Source of the DNA: Bostrychus sinensis
Lineage: Eukaryota; Chordata; Actinopteri; Gobiiformes; Eleotridae
Reading direction: 5' to 3'
Length of the DNA: 64,000 bases
Assembly: GCA_020698575.1 (NCBI GenBank)
Contig: CM036240.1
Coordinates: 25,943,211 to 26,007,210 of the forward strand
Position numbers and translations under genes: made by a program. Below the pieces are notes generated by a model. It searched no databases. It saw only the letters and a list, made by a program, of their open reading frames with translations, and was not told the origin of the DNA. Below are positions 35,479 through 47,559 of the stretch, in pieces. How positions within the stretch are numbered: position 1 is the stretch's first letter; each line of letters starts with the position of its first letter.

Positions 35479-36138
35479 GGCTGCACGGCAACGACGCACC
35501 ACGATATATGCACACTGCCGGGGAAGTTGGACTGGTTTATTCAGCAGAACTTTTACCAGGATGTCCAGTGAAATTATTTAAATTTTGGCCGTGCGTTACC
35601 TCGGGTCTTCTGACAGTTTGGCGGTGACAACTGAAACGGCTGGTGTCAAGAGTTGGGTGGGTGTCAGAATTCAACAAAGCGGCTCTGTTCTGGATTTCCC
35701 CTAATAAAACCACACACAAAACTATGTCAGTTCTCAATATATTATGAAGCAGAATAAATCTCTTTCTTCTTCAGACTAACAGATGCATTATTATCCACAT
35801 TCTAGACGCTAACTGCTGCGTAAAAGGCCAGTTATTTCTAATTTACGCATAATAGTATTTCGCCTTTAAACAAAACTTTTCGTGCAACATCCATTCTTTT
35901 AGCTGTACATTCTTACATCTTAACTGTGCACCTGCAGCCGAAGTTAGTGCACTTGACAGCGCTGGCATAAGTTGGCCACACATGTCCAATTACGCAGGAA
36001 ACGTCACCAAATGTCAACCTAAAGTAGCCCACTATTTAGAGATTTCTATTCGAAAGCAAAAAGGTTTCAAAACAATAGAAAATATTCACAAATCTCTAAT
36101 AAACGTGACGCGTAAAGGGACAGAGAAAGACGCCTTAC

Positions 36139-36345
36139 CTTTTTCACATCAGACTCGTGTGTTTCAATCCATGCGCTTAGAAAACAGTGTGTATTCATCA
36201 AATGGTGTAAACAAAATGTCCAAGAATAACGCGTGGAGTGTGTAGCCACAAAAAGCCCCGGCGCAGGGTCCGCGCGCTCACTGACAGCGGCACGAGCTTC
36301 GACTAAGCCAGAGTGGCCAATGTGGCTTTGTTTATGTGAGCATCG
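36139..36345 (-). other. nr4a2: Probable nr4a2 5' non-coding exon (5' limit approximate)
   Basis: A strong donor, AAAAAG|GTAAGG, sits at 36139/36138 on the minus strand and would splice to the acceptor just before the start codon (CAG|CCATG), a 658-bp intron. Upstream of it the sequence is CpG-rich and includes the block at 36316-36338 that I recall from the mammalian NR4A2 5' leader. The transcription start was not identified and an additional non-coding exon is possible. Confidence 0.55.
36316..36338 (-). promoter_or_regulatory. nr4a2: Conserved nr4a2 5'-leader/promoter block
   Basis: On the minus strand this reads CACATAAACAAAG followed by CCACATTGGC. As I recall it, the human NR4A2 5' leader has the same block with a single difference. 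It contains a forkhead-like TAAACAAA and an inverted CCAAT (ATTGG). Confidence 0.5.
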
Positions 36346-36420
36346 GATACCCTTCCCCACGTGCTTCGGCGCCCTACGTCATCGGCGTCGACATGAGCGC
36401 GGACCAATGGGCGCCGGGGA
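36346..36420 (-). promoter_or_regulatory. nr4a2: Candidate nr4a2 core promoter: E-box, CRE-like site, CCAAT box
   Basis: Upstream of the conserved leader block lie CACGTG (36358-36363), a CRE-like ATGACGTA (36375-36382 read on the minus strand) and an inverted CCAAT (36404-36408). NR4A genes are classical CREB targets, so the CRE-like word fits cAMP/activity induction. No TATA box is obvious in the right orientation. Confidence 0.45.
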
Positions 36421-36964
36421 GCACTTTCTCAATCCTTCCACTGTGATTTCTTTCTCTTTTTTTTCTTTTTTTTTCCGGAGGATAGGATATGTTTAGCTTA
36501 TGGTATGTTCGAGGTATATAAGCACTGTGATAAATGTATAGAGAGTTAATGCTTAATGAGTATTTAATTATGCTTATTATAATTTGAATGAAAATATCTT
36601 CCTCTCATATTAACTAGCTATATTAATTGACTCAGTATAGGTTTGGTTAAGTGGGAAAATAAAAAGCCTGATGTTTGTGCTAGATGTGCAGAATGGAAAT
36701 ACTTCTTACATATGGTATATGCCAGATGACAATATTCAGTATGGACAGGTTTTGTTAATAAGATATGTGAATATGAGTCTAACAAAAAAGATGGATTGTA
36801 TACATTTATGATACAGCTCAAACTATCTGGTAATCATGACAGTTTAACTTAAACTTTAATCAGAGAGGATTTTAAAGCAATAATGTATTCAGGGATGCTC
36901 ACTAAAATTATGGAATTTACAGTGAAAATGCAGGGTAGGTAAATTAATTAGCAATAATAATTAA

Positions 36965-36996
<32 letters not shown>

Positions 36997-37429
36997 ATAC
37001 ATTTATTTAAGCGAATGTCAAATTCAGTCAAAAAGAATACAGTGATTGAAATTTTAACATTCCCATGGGAGCAGGGGCAGTCATGGGGTGGGCATGTGAG
37101 GTAATGGCCACCCAAACCCCCCTGAGTTAATTTAGTTGTATATAAAATTGTATATACTTTATTATTAATACACAATTTCATATAATCTGCTAAACATGCA
37201 TTGAATAATAGCAAAAATACTTATCTTTGCATTTATCATATTGACGCAACTGTTTTTTGGACTGTGGCAAACGTGCTAACATGAATGACAGCCTTGACAG
37301 AAAAGTCTTTTTACATGGAACTACAGAGGTTGGCCTTACTTTTGTTGTGAGTAAAATTGTTAAAATAGCAGGAGTGAATGATATTACTAATGATCTATGT
37401 CTTAGGGATTTTAATATCTTAATTTATTC
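36421..37429. other. nr4a2 5' flank, AT-rich, with (CAT)n
   Basis: A T-rich tract at 36450-36474 and a (CAT)n microsatellite at 36965-36996. No gene was recognised. Confidence 0.45.
36965..36996. repeat. (CAT)n microsatellite
   Basis: About ten perfect trinucleotide units. Confidence 0.95.
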
Positions 37430-37560
37430 ATTCAGCCACTGGGGGTGATCCTGCCATAGAGGATCACAAGCCAGTGTAGTCCTTGTGACGGTCCCAGGCC
37501 TGGAAAAATGGAGTCAGGAAGAGCATCTCTGTAAAAAAAAATTAAAAAAAAAGCTAAATT
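37430..37560 (+). repeat. SINE/LINE 3' fragment
   Basis: GAGGATCACAAGCCAGTGTA, GGTCCCAGGCCTGG and GTCAGGAAGAGCATC followed by A-runs are typical of a fish SINE tail. Confidence 0.5.
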
Positions 37561-37859
37561 AATAAGCAGCCATTAATTAATAATGGATGGGAAAAACCAA
37601 AAGAATAGAAGTATAGCTTGAAATATGCATATGCGCTTATGTTTCCTTTCTATGTGTTTGACCTGAATCTACCCAAAATTATAAATACAGGAACTTGCCA
37701 AATGCTCCACTTTTCTTGCTGTACAATTTCAAAAAGGACAGTATGCCCAACGAACATTACTGAAGCTGTAAAAACACATTCTATAACACAAGTTCAATTC
37801 CACAATCAAAGCCATATCTCTGGTGCCACGTTCACTTCATTTATTGCCTTATTGTTTTA

Positions 37860-38300
37860 ATGTGAGAGTGAAGTTTTAATGAGTCTACGCCGGCTCTGTT
37901 ATGTCACAATGACCCACGCTGCTCTGGTATAAAAGGGGCCCTAATGAAGCCCAGGTCAATATTATTATACCCTATCTCCTGACAGGATTCCTCTATTTCA
38001 ATTGTGTTCCATATTTAGCGCTCATATAAGGGGTGGGGTGGGCCTATTCATACAGCCCATAGTGTATGTATGTGAGAAGCAGGAAAGTGTGTGTGAGGGG
38101 GGTGGGGGGTCATTAGTGGTTGTCATGGGCAGTGTGGGTTGGGGGAAGGGGGGCAGTATGGTTTTGATCCCCAGAGAGGGAAACGTGATATGAGGCGGCA
38201 GAATGGAGAGTGACGCAGAATACGGTCAAGTTGACGCAGAAGCCAAAATAATCGTCTGACCTTATTGTTTCGAGGTGGTGATCTCACTGTAATCTTGGGC
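37860..38300. other. Candidate upstream regulatory block
   Basis: About 1.5-1.9 kb upstream of nr4a2 exon 1. GGTATAAAAGGGGCCC (37927-37942) is a strong TATA-like word on the plus strand; balanced, repeat-free sequence surrounds it, with a G-rich tract at 38094-38155. Confidence 0.3.
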
Positions 38301-39044
38301 TAACACCTTGTAGCTGCAGACCACTAAGAAGTACAGTGAGCTGGGAGAGTGATAGTGATGCATACCTGTACTGGTGAAAGTGGGAATACTACAGACAGCA
38401 GGGGCGGCAAATGCAAATGCAGGCTAAGAGGTCAGGTTATACTATAGGCAAATACAGTACAGTATCTTTGAACCACCATTTACTGAATTATTGTTTGTTT
38501 GTTTAAATGTTAGTTGTTTTGTATAATGACTGTTTAGCATGAATAGTAATTAAAAATAACCACAAAAATATACTTTGTGCATTTAAAGCTTCTTATATTG
38601 TTGAACTCACAGAGTGACTAATTTGTACTAGGTTTGTATTAAGACAATAGTATTTCTATGCAGGGATACCAAAGGTGCAGAAAATGTGGAAGAATATGGA
38701 AGTGCAATCTGCCATTTGCCACCAAATATCACCAAAATCTACAAACTGCACCTTTAAATCGTGCAATATGTTAGATGTTTATAATGTTAGTGGCACTTTG
38801 TTTTCTTTCTTGTGTCTTTTCCTATGTTGCTCCTTTATATCATAAATAGAGGTATACACAGTAGCACCTGCATCATAAAATACAGATGGATAATCTAATT
38901 GTTATACTTATAATGATATTTTGGTCATCTCTGGAATATTATTTTGCCATGTTTTTGTTTGTTTGTTTGTTTGTTTGTTTTGTTTTGTTTTTCTGGCTAT
39001 TTGATTCCTACAGTTTAATGTTACCTAGTATTAGCCACACACCC
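38301..39044. other. Unique sequence with MITE scrap and (GTTT)n
   Basis: 38690-38757 ends ACAAACTGCACCTTTAAA, a MITE end also seen at 41.7 kb. (GTTT)n at 38955-38990. No gene. Confidence 0.4.
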
Positions 39045-39215
39045 CTAACAGTGGTGGAGGAAGAACTAGATTATGTCTTTACTTATGTAAAAGTATTAAA
39101 ATACTAATTTACTAAGCAAATGTACTTGGAAGTAAAAAGATTTTTTAACCAAAACTCAAAGTACTTTTTACAAACTAATAAAAAATTTAGTAGAGTAAAT
39201 GTGTTGGCAATATGT
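39045..39215. repeat. Repeat family D fragment
   Basis: AGTGGTGGAGGAAGAACTAG, ACTTATGTAAAAGTATTAAA and AAACTCAAAGTACTTTT fit the family seen at 9.2 kb. Confidence 0.5.
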
Positions 39216-39298
39216 TGGCCTCTTCTGGGTCAGTGAGTCTGAGAGATGTTTGTCTGCTGGAAAAACTTTGTATTCTGAAATGGGAAAAGATTGTTTGT

Positions 39299-39339
39299 TC
39301 ATTCATTCATTCATTCATTCATTCATTCATTCATTCATT
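39299..39339. repeat. (ATTC)n microsatellite
   Basis: Ten perfect ATTC units. Confidence 0.95.
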
Positions 39340-39419
39340 GAATGAAGTGAGACCATGGAACCAAGACGCTTCAGCAGAGTAGGAATACATGTGGCAGGAT
39401 ATTATTTGTTGTTTAGGTT

Positions 39420-39875
39420 GTGTACGTGACTATGACACTCACCTCCAGAGGCCACTATTGTTCACCAGCCATACATCAAGCAGCCCCTCCTTCCCTTCTG
39501 ACAATTAACCTTTCATTAACCTTGGCCCATTAAGACCGCTGTGTTTGTGGCCTGGTGTTTTCATCTTCATCCTGCAACCTGATTGGTCAATTACAAATAC
39601 AGTTACAGAGTTCATTTCCAGTAAGTGTCACAGTTCCACAGTTGTATCAGAGTAAATGTTTTTATGTTCTTGTTTTTTTGTTTTGTTTTGTTTTTTTGCA
39701 TCAGCTCCAAAGACGCTGGTCCCACCGCAAGGATCCTCTGTTCCCATTTAAATTTTTAGAATGAAAACACAATTAGCAGCTTAATTGCCCATTTTACTGA
39801 GGGATAATTAACGTTCCATTTATGAGCACAATTAATTGACAGTCATTTCAAAGTGAGGACTTGATTGAAAATAAA
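39420..39875. other. Candidate conserved non-coding block
   Basis: 39755-39860 carries AACACAATTAGCAGCTTAAT, GGATAATTAACG and GCACAATTAATTGACAG, a dense run of homeodomain-type words in non-repetitive sequence. Confidence 0.4.
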
Positions 39876-41284
39876 TAAAAGTTACTACTCCATAATGTTT
39901 CTCTGTTTGAACAGTATATTGTCATGACAGTTTTAGTGTGCACGCAGATTGTTTTCTTTGCAATTTAACATAAACAACATTAGTGTGAATGCAACTCAAG
40001 TCCTTTTTTTTTTTTTTTTTAATTGTTAAATTAGGATAACTAAGTTTTTTGTATATGTATAAAGACTTATAGGGCAATATTACTGAGATATTTATTTACA
40101 GGACAGTATAAACCGTTTGCAGTTAATTTTTAGAAATTAAATTCTCTGTAATATTGGACATTTTAGGGTCTCCTATAAATTAATGTAAATTGACATAATC
40201 TATGCTACAATCTATTTCTTCTCCCATTAGACTGCCACGATTAAATCCAAGAAATAATCCATTGCTGTCTTGTTGTTATGGCTAACCTGGATGTGTCATT
40301 TTCTCACAAGACCCAAGACGTCAGGAAAAGCAGGTCTGTGCTTACATTCTTGTAAGGCTGTTTTTTTTTTTTTTGCCAAGATACACCAGAGGAAGGCACA
40401 AGGAGCTTTATTCACCCCACAACAACTTATTTAGACATCATCACGCTGACTCTGAAACAGTTTAAAGTTACATTGTTCTCCTTAAATATTATTGGTTCTT
40501 ATGTTTGGACTTGGAAATGTGAAGGTGCAGTCCTTATGCATCTCATTCATGTATTTTGTTACTGGCCCATGTGCCTGTGCTGCTTCTGCCATCTCAAGGT
40601 CATAAGAAATGATAGCTTCCAGTTAGAGCCAGAGGAGCTCTTCACTGGCCCAGTTCTGAGTAAAAGCTACACATGAATATAGCACAAGATCAGCTCTAAC
40701 TATCAAGTATCTCTACACTCATGTCTGGATGTACCTGAAACCATCCTAATAATACACAAGAGTTTAATCTCACATCATGAGTACATATTGTGTTATTGCA
40801 TTGCCATTATTGCTAAATGCATGCACAATAAAGACATAAATATCAAGCACTTATTGTTCCAACTCCCCTCTAGTTTAGTGTTTACTATTTATCTTTCCAG
40901 TATTTATTCATCAGCTTTAGTAAGATGAGCAAACACTGTTCATGCTTAGAAGACAAATATTGTTAAACATATGACTTTCAACTTAAACCAATTATGTTTA
41001 ATCCTAGCCAATTTTATACACTGGAATGGAACATACAAGCGTTTGCAGTAGGGCATACTCTCCACAGTATAACAGGTTCGCATTTGTCTGTGTTGGAAAA
41101 AACTAACAATTAAATGCCATAGAATCCAAGGAAACTAACTTTACTTGCTGCTCTACTGTATCTCCAGTTGTTTAGAGGAAACAAATTGAACACTGCTGAT
41201 GGAAAAGCGCATTCACATTGATATCAGAGCTTCTTGCATGAAGGATTAGGATAATAATGAACTCGTGACTTTTAAGAAAAAACA
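39876..41284. other. Unique AT-rich sequence
   Basis: T-runs at 40004-40020 and 40361-40374. No gene, RNA or clear mobile element. Confidence 0.45.
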
Positions 41285-41545
41285 TGATCTGAACTAAGGT
41301 TTATTGTCCCTATAGGGAATTTTGTTCTTTCCATTTGACCCATCCTCCAATGCTGCTGGGGCAAGCTGTCAGGAGCAGTGGGCGGGGACCCTTCTCCAAA
41401 TCTTGAGCCAGCCTATTGTGCATGTTTTTTAGGTTGATGGGGGAAACCAGAGTACCCACCCAGACCCAGGGAGAACATGCAAATTCCAATTGAACCTTCT
41501 TGCTGTGAGTCAACATTGCTACGACCTTGCCACCAAATTGTATTG
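41285..41545 (-). repeat. SINE/LINE-type repeat, inverted copy
   Basis: Reverse-strand counterpart of 16275-16595: GTTGATGGGGGAAACC, GGGAGAACATGCAAATTCCA and TTGACCCATCCTCCAATGCT. Followed at 41585-41710 by a MITE fragment ending ACTGCACCTTTAAACTGG. Confidence 0.65.
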
Positions 41546-41719
41546 GTAGTTGTAGTCCAGTTGTTTTTACACAACATCATGTACCTAGAGAGTGTCATAG
41601 CTGTTCACATGCTCCTAAATGTGAGTGTGAGGTGTGGGATTGCTGTCTTGACTATCACCACCAGGTGTCTCCAAAAGTGCCATAAATGTACACACTGCAC
41701 CTTTAAACTGGGTCGTTTG

Positions 41720-42469
41720 TGAGTGAGCCAGCCCTAAGAGCTGATTCTTTGCAAATTGGAAGAGTCAGCTCCTGCAGATGAGAGCCAAATCTTTAGCTGC
41801 TCCTGCTCAGCTCTACTAAAATTCAGCGCAAACAGACCAACATTTTATTTTGATGGGCACACCATACAAACAATCACATGCAAGGACAGGTTAGGATTAT
41901 ACTATTATGTGAAAGAGGTAAGGTGAGTTCTGAAGACAGCGAGAGTAGAGGTAAGACCAGGTACGCAGAGTAACAGACAAAGGTGGCTAATGAGTTGCCA
42001 GATTTAAATGCAAGCTTATTGGGAAAAAGTGAAGAAATGAGCAAAAACCAAAACGAATCAGCATCTGGCTGTATTTTTATTATACTGGAGACAGCCAAGA
42101 TAAATTTTGCAACTGTATTTTGTGCAAAGTGCTTAAAAAAGACTTTTACACTGATTATATAATAGTATACCAACACAAATGAATCATAAATGCTAAATTA
42201 GGCCTAAATAAAATGCTCTGAGTTATACTAACTGAAGAGACATTTGGCAGCTCTTCTAAGTGAGCAGAGCCAAAAGAGCAGGATCTTTGAAAAGAGCTGG
42301 ACTGCCCATCACTACTTAAAACTCTTATAGTGTTTTATTTACCAAAACAATGTTACTTAATATGTAGTAAAGAGAAATTATCTAAAACATTTGCTCAATT
42401 GTGGAACATTCTTGCTTCACATTTGTGGTATTTCCTTTTACTCTAATGTAATATCTTCATAATGGCTCA
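41720..42469. other. Unique sequence without recognised features
   Basis: AGAGCTGA and CAGCTC words near 41730-41815 and 42250-42300 hint at an old repeat. No gene. Confidence 0.35.
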
Positions 42470-43215
42470 GCATTTAAGTTAATTGTTGTAATTTTTGCCT
42501 CAGTTCTGTCGCCTGGATCTTATCACTGTTCCCCAAACGGTGCTGGCGGCTCCCTCTCACCTCATTCCCTTTCTGAGCACTCGCACTCGTATCAAACTTT
42601 TCTGACAATTGAACAGTCCGGGCCTGCAGGCATCCCCCCTTTTTTACTCGGCACCTTCTTCTTCCCATTTTCAGATTCCCCCACTTTACAAGCTTAAATG
42701 TCTACTTAATATGCTTTAATGCCTGCTCTTTAGAGCCAGGGAGCACTCCATCACTTTTATACACCTTTATATAACACACTGTTAACTAGCAATGCCTTAT
42801 GGAACAGCTTGTCTTGCAGCTGGAAGGCGCCAGCGTGGCATGATGGAGGTACCTGTTCAACATTCACAATGAGACAGTAAAATGGGAATAGAGGGCCCCG
42901 CATACTGCCGCTGTCTATATCCGTCAGCTATGAATATTCATGAATCAGGGTGTCATGACATGCTCTGTAATTGGCAGCAACATTAGTAATGACACTGCTG
43001 GTATCAAGCGCCTGCATATTCATGCGCTGGGGCAATATTTCTCTGCTGTTTTTGCCTCTGCCGCTCCTCAAAGTGGAAATGTATTCGGGAGCTGCAGGTG
43101 TCCCCAGTGCCACAATCAATTGCCGGCTGGATCGAGCCCCAGCGAAAATCAGACAAACCATTAGTTTCTTTGCCAATCTCTCTTTGATTAATCATATATC
43201 TACATTATAAGAGGA
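42470..43215. other. Candidate conserved non-coding cluster
   Basis: 42830-43200 is balanced and non-repetitive with CTATGAATATTCATGAATC, GCCTGCATATTCATGCGCTG and AACATTAGTAATGACACTG: palindromic POU/homeodomain-like words. No coding signal. Confidence 0.4.
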
Positions 43216-43509
43216 CGAGGGGACGCTAAACAGTGCAGAGTGGATCTATTTCTAACAGTTATGAATGCAGACCTTTAGGACTCCAATATACCATGTCACT
43301 GGCTATAGCTGGAATGTATTGGTTAAAGTGCCACTGCCCAATATTCTTTTCGTCCCTCCGCCACCCACACTCATAACTACCATACCTGTTGTCTTTCTTT
43401 CTCAAAAGTAAAACTGAGCTAATTAGTTACTTCAAAACACTAGCTCTGAGTTTAAACCATCATCTCTTTACTTTATTTTTTTACTTTTTCACTTTTGTCA
43501 TAGGCTTGT

Positions 43510-44110
43510 TGCTTGGATTTTGTTGAATCTGAATTTTATGAACCTTTTAGATATTTTTAACAATAGTGTAATGTTGTTTGAACCCCAAAAATATACCTGG
43601 AGTAGTATTTGTTTCATTTACGCATGTTTGAGTAATCCTTTGCTCAGCAGCTGCCCTTTTCAAGAGTTTGAAACCTTCTGGTCCCATTTCTCTATGTCAG
43701 CCATTCCTAAAGTCGAGAGTGTTGCAGCCCCTTAAATTTCCAAAAATCCCATTCAGACCCCAAAAATACAACTTACCTCTATTCAAAAGACTACCATGTT
43801 TACATAATTTTCTATAAAAACATTACAAAAGACTCTCACTGTTGGCTGAAAAGGGTTTTAAAGTTATATCTTTAAACAAGTATCTAACTGTAATTCATTT
43901 CAAACTCAATTTCTTTTTATGTACTTAATATAGACAGACTCTGGGGGGCCCCCTGCAGTACCTTGGTGGACCCCCAGGGGGCCCCGGACCCCACTGTGGG
44001 AACCACTGCTTCACATACACACCAGGAAGTGCTCCTCTGATCATTTCAGTGCAAAGAAGTCATTTATCTATCTGTTAGCATCATGTTGCTAATAGCCATG
44101 CTAAAAAGAA
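43510..44110 (+). repeat. Repeat family A fragment split by a degenerate hAT-like insert
   Basis: ATACCTGGAGTAGTATTTGT, TACGCATGTTTGAGTAATCC and, after the insert, CACCAGGAAGTGCTCC follow family A order. The insert (about 43695-44011) begins CAGCCATTCCTAAAGT and ends GTGGGAACCACTGCTT, a decayed hAT-type pair. Confidence 0.5.
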
Positions 44111-44391
44111 ATTTTTTGCTCTGACCATTCCCCACCGTTACCAGCAAGTGTCTTCTGCAAAGTCAAAGTAACAACTGCCCAAAAGAAGACGTTTTCCATA
44201 CATATGCATTATTTTAAGTTATAAAACATGAAATACTAATGCAAAGGTGTCCAAAATGATAAAAAAAAAATGAAAAAAATAAGGCATAATGTGGCTCCTT
44301 TAAAAAGTCAGTAATAGGTTAAGAAAGAAATTAATTTTTTGGTATGAATCTGGTAGACAGTTTGGATCCAGATTTTTTATGTTCAAGTATT

Positions 44392-44640
44392 GTGTACCAT
44401 TGCGAGATATGGCCAACTCCAGCCACAAGAGGTCAGTAAAGCAACAGTGGATGCAATACCATTGTCAGATATTAAGGTTTGTGGATCAAAGGATAGAGCA
44501 TTTATCCCTGAACTAGAAGATCCCGAGTTTGAGTCCAGATCTGGGTTCTATATTTTTACCATTGCGAGATAGAGCCAATGACTTGACAAAGTTGTGAGCT
44601 TTTCCATTGCATTGGTGTGCAAGCCGACGTAGCTAGTGCT
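44392..44640 (+). repeat. tRNA-like SINE family C, copy 2
   Basis: Same word order as 24361-24620: CCAACTCCAGCCACAAG, GGATAGAGCATTTATCC, CCCGAGTTTGAGTCCAG (B-box-like), TTTACCATTGCGAGA. Confidence 0.6.
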
Positions 44641-46009
44641 AAAAACTGAAGAACATTTGCCAAAACACTTTCTCCATATAATCAGCAGCCACTGACTCAG
44701 TGTTCACAAACTCAAACTCGATAAAAAAAAGCCTAGATGACGTTCTAAAGGCTTGTTTTTGTCACAGACCATTCTTCAAACAATATTCTGAGTTGACCGA
44801 ACAGTTTTTCTCAAACGCAAAAAATGCATACTTTCTATTTAACTCCATCCATGCACCCTTCTGTTCCTCGTTCATATTTAGGTAATTATTGTATGTGTAA
44901 AGCTGGTTTCTACAAGGTTATCCACAGATTTTGAGCACACAGTCGCCGTTTCCTTTCTGCACTGGAATTTGCCCCACTTCGGCTCCTCTAAAGTGTCCCA
45001 GAATGGATGAAGAGGGAATTGGCTAAAGCTTTGCCATAAGCTGGAAGGCTTTCTGCTCTAAGTCGCTGGATGGAAGGATTTCGCTGCTCGTGGCTTCTGT
45101 TCTAAGTGCTCCAAGAGTTCAAGGCACTCCAAGAAAGAATGTTTTGGTACTCATATTATCTAGAAACAATAACTCAGATTAGCAGTAGTTTTACTTCTCT
45201 GATAAGAAGCAGCTAAGTGATAAGACTCTGTGAAGTGTGATTTCTGCTTGTTGCCATTTTAAGCTTGAGTTTTCTTTGTTCTGTTTCCTGCTTTTTTGAG
45301 TTCATAGCAAAACAAAGCAGTCTGACACTAATGCTGTCATCATAAAACGTTCACTGCTGTTGTTGTAATCTGGCCAGGAGAAAGGTGAACAGCCCCCAAA
45401 TTGCCCCCAGATTTTAGTTTGACTTTTTAATCTTGCAAAAATCCTATAAACAAGATACTGTTCCCAAGCCAAAAACAAGACTGTAGATGTACTTGTGTTA
45501 ATACTCAAGAATTATTACATGTATATATTCTTTAGTACATCAGGTAAAGCATTTGTACATAGTGACCATTGCGGTTCATGATGGAAAACTTTTAAGTGCA
45601 CTCTCTTTTTAGTCGGAAACATTCTGAAGCCACTGCAAAATGGTGTGCATTAATGATGGGGGAGCTGCTTCAGACACAGGCCTACATAAATTCAGGTAAA
45701 TAGGCCAAATGCACTGTCTAGCAATACAGAACTTGGCATCAGACATCAGTGTGCAGGGTATATGGGTTAGGAGCTGTTCTGAGTTTGTAACCTAACCCTA
45801 ACCCTGAGCATTTTCAGTTCTTGAGAAGGACAGTGCCTCAGCATACAGGATGGCTCAAACATGTGTTAATGAAACAAAATACAACTCCAGATATGTTTTT
45901 GAGATGGATCATCATAACACATCATAACATGGTAACAAAGCTCAGAAATGTTGATTTAGCATAATAACGGCCCTTTAATAAGAATCTATTGGATGTCACA
46001 ATGAAGACC
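44641..46009. other. Unique sequence without recognised features
   Basis: A CCTAACCCTAACCCTGA word at 45791-45807 is too short to be telomeric. No gene. Confidence 0.4.
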
Positions 46010-46175
46010 TAGGACAGGGAGGGACTATGTCTCTTGGTTGGCCTGGGGACACCTTGGAAATCCCCTGGAATAGCTGGAGGAAGTGTCTGTGGAGTGGAAA
46101 GTCTGGACATCTCTGCTTAGACTGCTGCCCCCATGACCTGGCCCCGGTTAAGTGGAAGATGGATGGATACTGGAA
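46010..46175 (+). repeat. Non-LTR retrotransposon 3'-end fossil
   Basis: GGCCTGGGGACACCTTGGAA, CCCTGGAATAGCTGGAGGA, CTGCTGCCCCCATGACC and a GATGGATGGAT tail match the common fish LINE 3' end. It is heavily truncated at 5'. Confidence 0.6.
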
Positions 46176-47559
46176 GTGTAATATAGTCAGAAAGTATTTA
46201 TGCTTTTGGCCATGATCTCCTTAGACACAGTGTACACATTTTTTTGTACACACTTCTTGGCAGGAACACAGAAGAAAGAGAGTCCTGTCCAGGTTTGTGT
46301 CTTGTTGGTTGCTTGACTAAACAGCACAGTCACAGGTTTGGCGCTGCAGTAACTATAGGCCTAAAGTTGGGGAAAACCTGGCCAGTGTCCTGGATGTTTC
46401 TCATACACCAGGATCCTTCACAGCTGAACCTCTTTAGATTGATCCACGTCATCAGCTCCTCGGCAAGTCCTGTTCCAAATGATTAAATGTCCCATGTCCT
46501 CCGGAGCTGACCTCCGTTTGGCTCATTCATGAAGGTGGATCCTTCGCAGCCTCACCTTGCTAAAAAATTGCCCACAATGCATGGCAACCACTCCCATTTT
46601 TTGCAAACTTTATTTAACAATTAAGACAAACATAAATAAGAAATAGCAGGTTAAAGAGACACACATTTTAGGCTCTGCATGGAGGAAAGTCATTTTTTTA
46701 AGTAGTATAATAGATTTAGCTGTTTCTGATTATTTAATTTTAACTTATTTTGCTATAATTATATCATTATGTTGATATGTTGATGTACATTTGGTTATAG
46801 GGACAAATTAGACCTGCTGATAGGTGATGATTTTGTTTAATACGACATCTTTTCAAAGTATTATTATAAGATCTACTTTTTTAATCACACCAAAATGTAG
46901 AGACATGGGGAAACTCTAATAAAAACACATTCACGCTCTGCTGTTTGACCACTTTCCACCCCTAAATAATTTTGATCCATGTTATGAACACACAAAATTT
47001 GATCATGTGACACACTCCCGAGCATGTTCCAAAAATGTTGGCAGGACACTCAGCTTTGCTTTGGAGGGGCCGACTCCGGAGGAAAGCTTCGAAGCAGCCT
47101 CTCGAGGCAAATGAGAAACACACACTGACTCCCATTCACTATGGACAATTTTTAATTTTTGTTTGTTTGTTTATTTAGTTTATTGAACAGGGACCATGTA
47201 CATTGATCACAGAAGAAAATATGCTTTGTAGCAGACTATAGCGCTCACTAATTTACTCCTGCTCACAGAGAATACCCATGGTAACAAGAGGAGGACTCCA
47301 CACTGAGAGCTCGTTGGCGGTTGGCTAACCACTCTACCACCTTGCCATATGCAATCATACAGATGCATATATGTAATTATTGCTTAACAACAGCCATATA
47401 TTAATAAAATAAATCATAAGAGCAATGTAGGCAGTAAATCAAATTCCATTTCATACTGTTTCTTTGAGTGGCTAAGTCTTTTGTCATTTCTTTGTTGTTC
47501 ACTTAAGAACACAATTACTCAAGTCTGTTTACATAAAGTAAAGTGTGCCACATGTGGAT
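46176..47559. other. Unique sequence with SINE scrap
   Basis: 47265-47350 (minus) has AAGGTGGTAGAGTGGTTAGC, a SINE A-box region. No gene was recognised. Confidence 0.4.

Noticed and set aside
36965..36996. Short regular repeats as a possible CRISPR array
   Set aside because: Trinucleotide microsatellite without spacers, in a vertebrate genome.
45791..45807. CCTAACCCTAACCCTGA as interstitial telomere repeat
   Set aside because: Only about two and a half units; chance or scrap.
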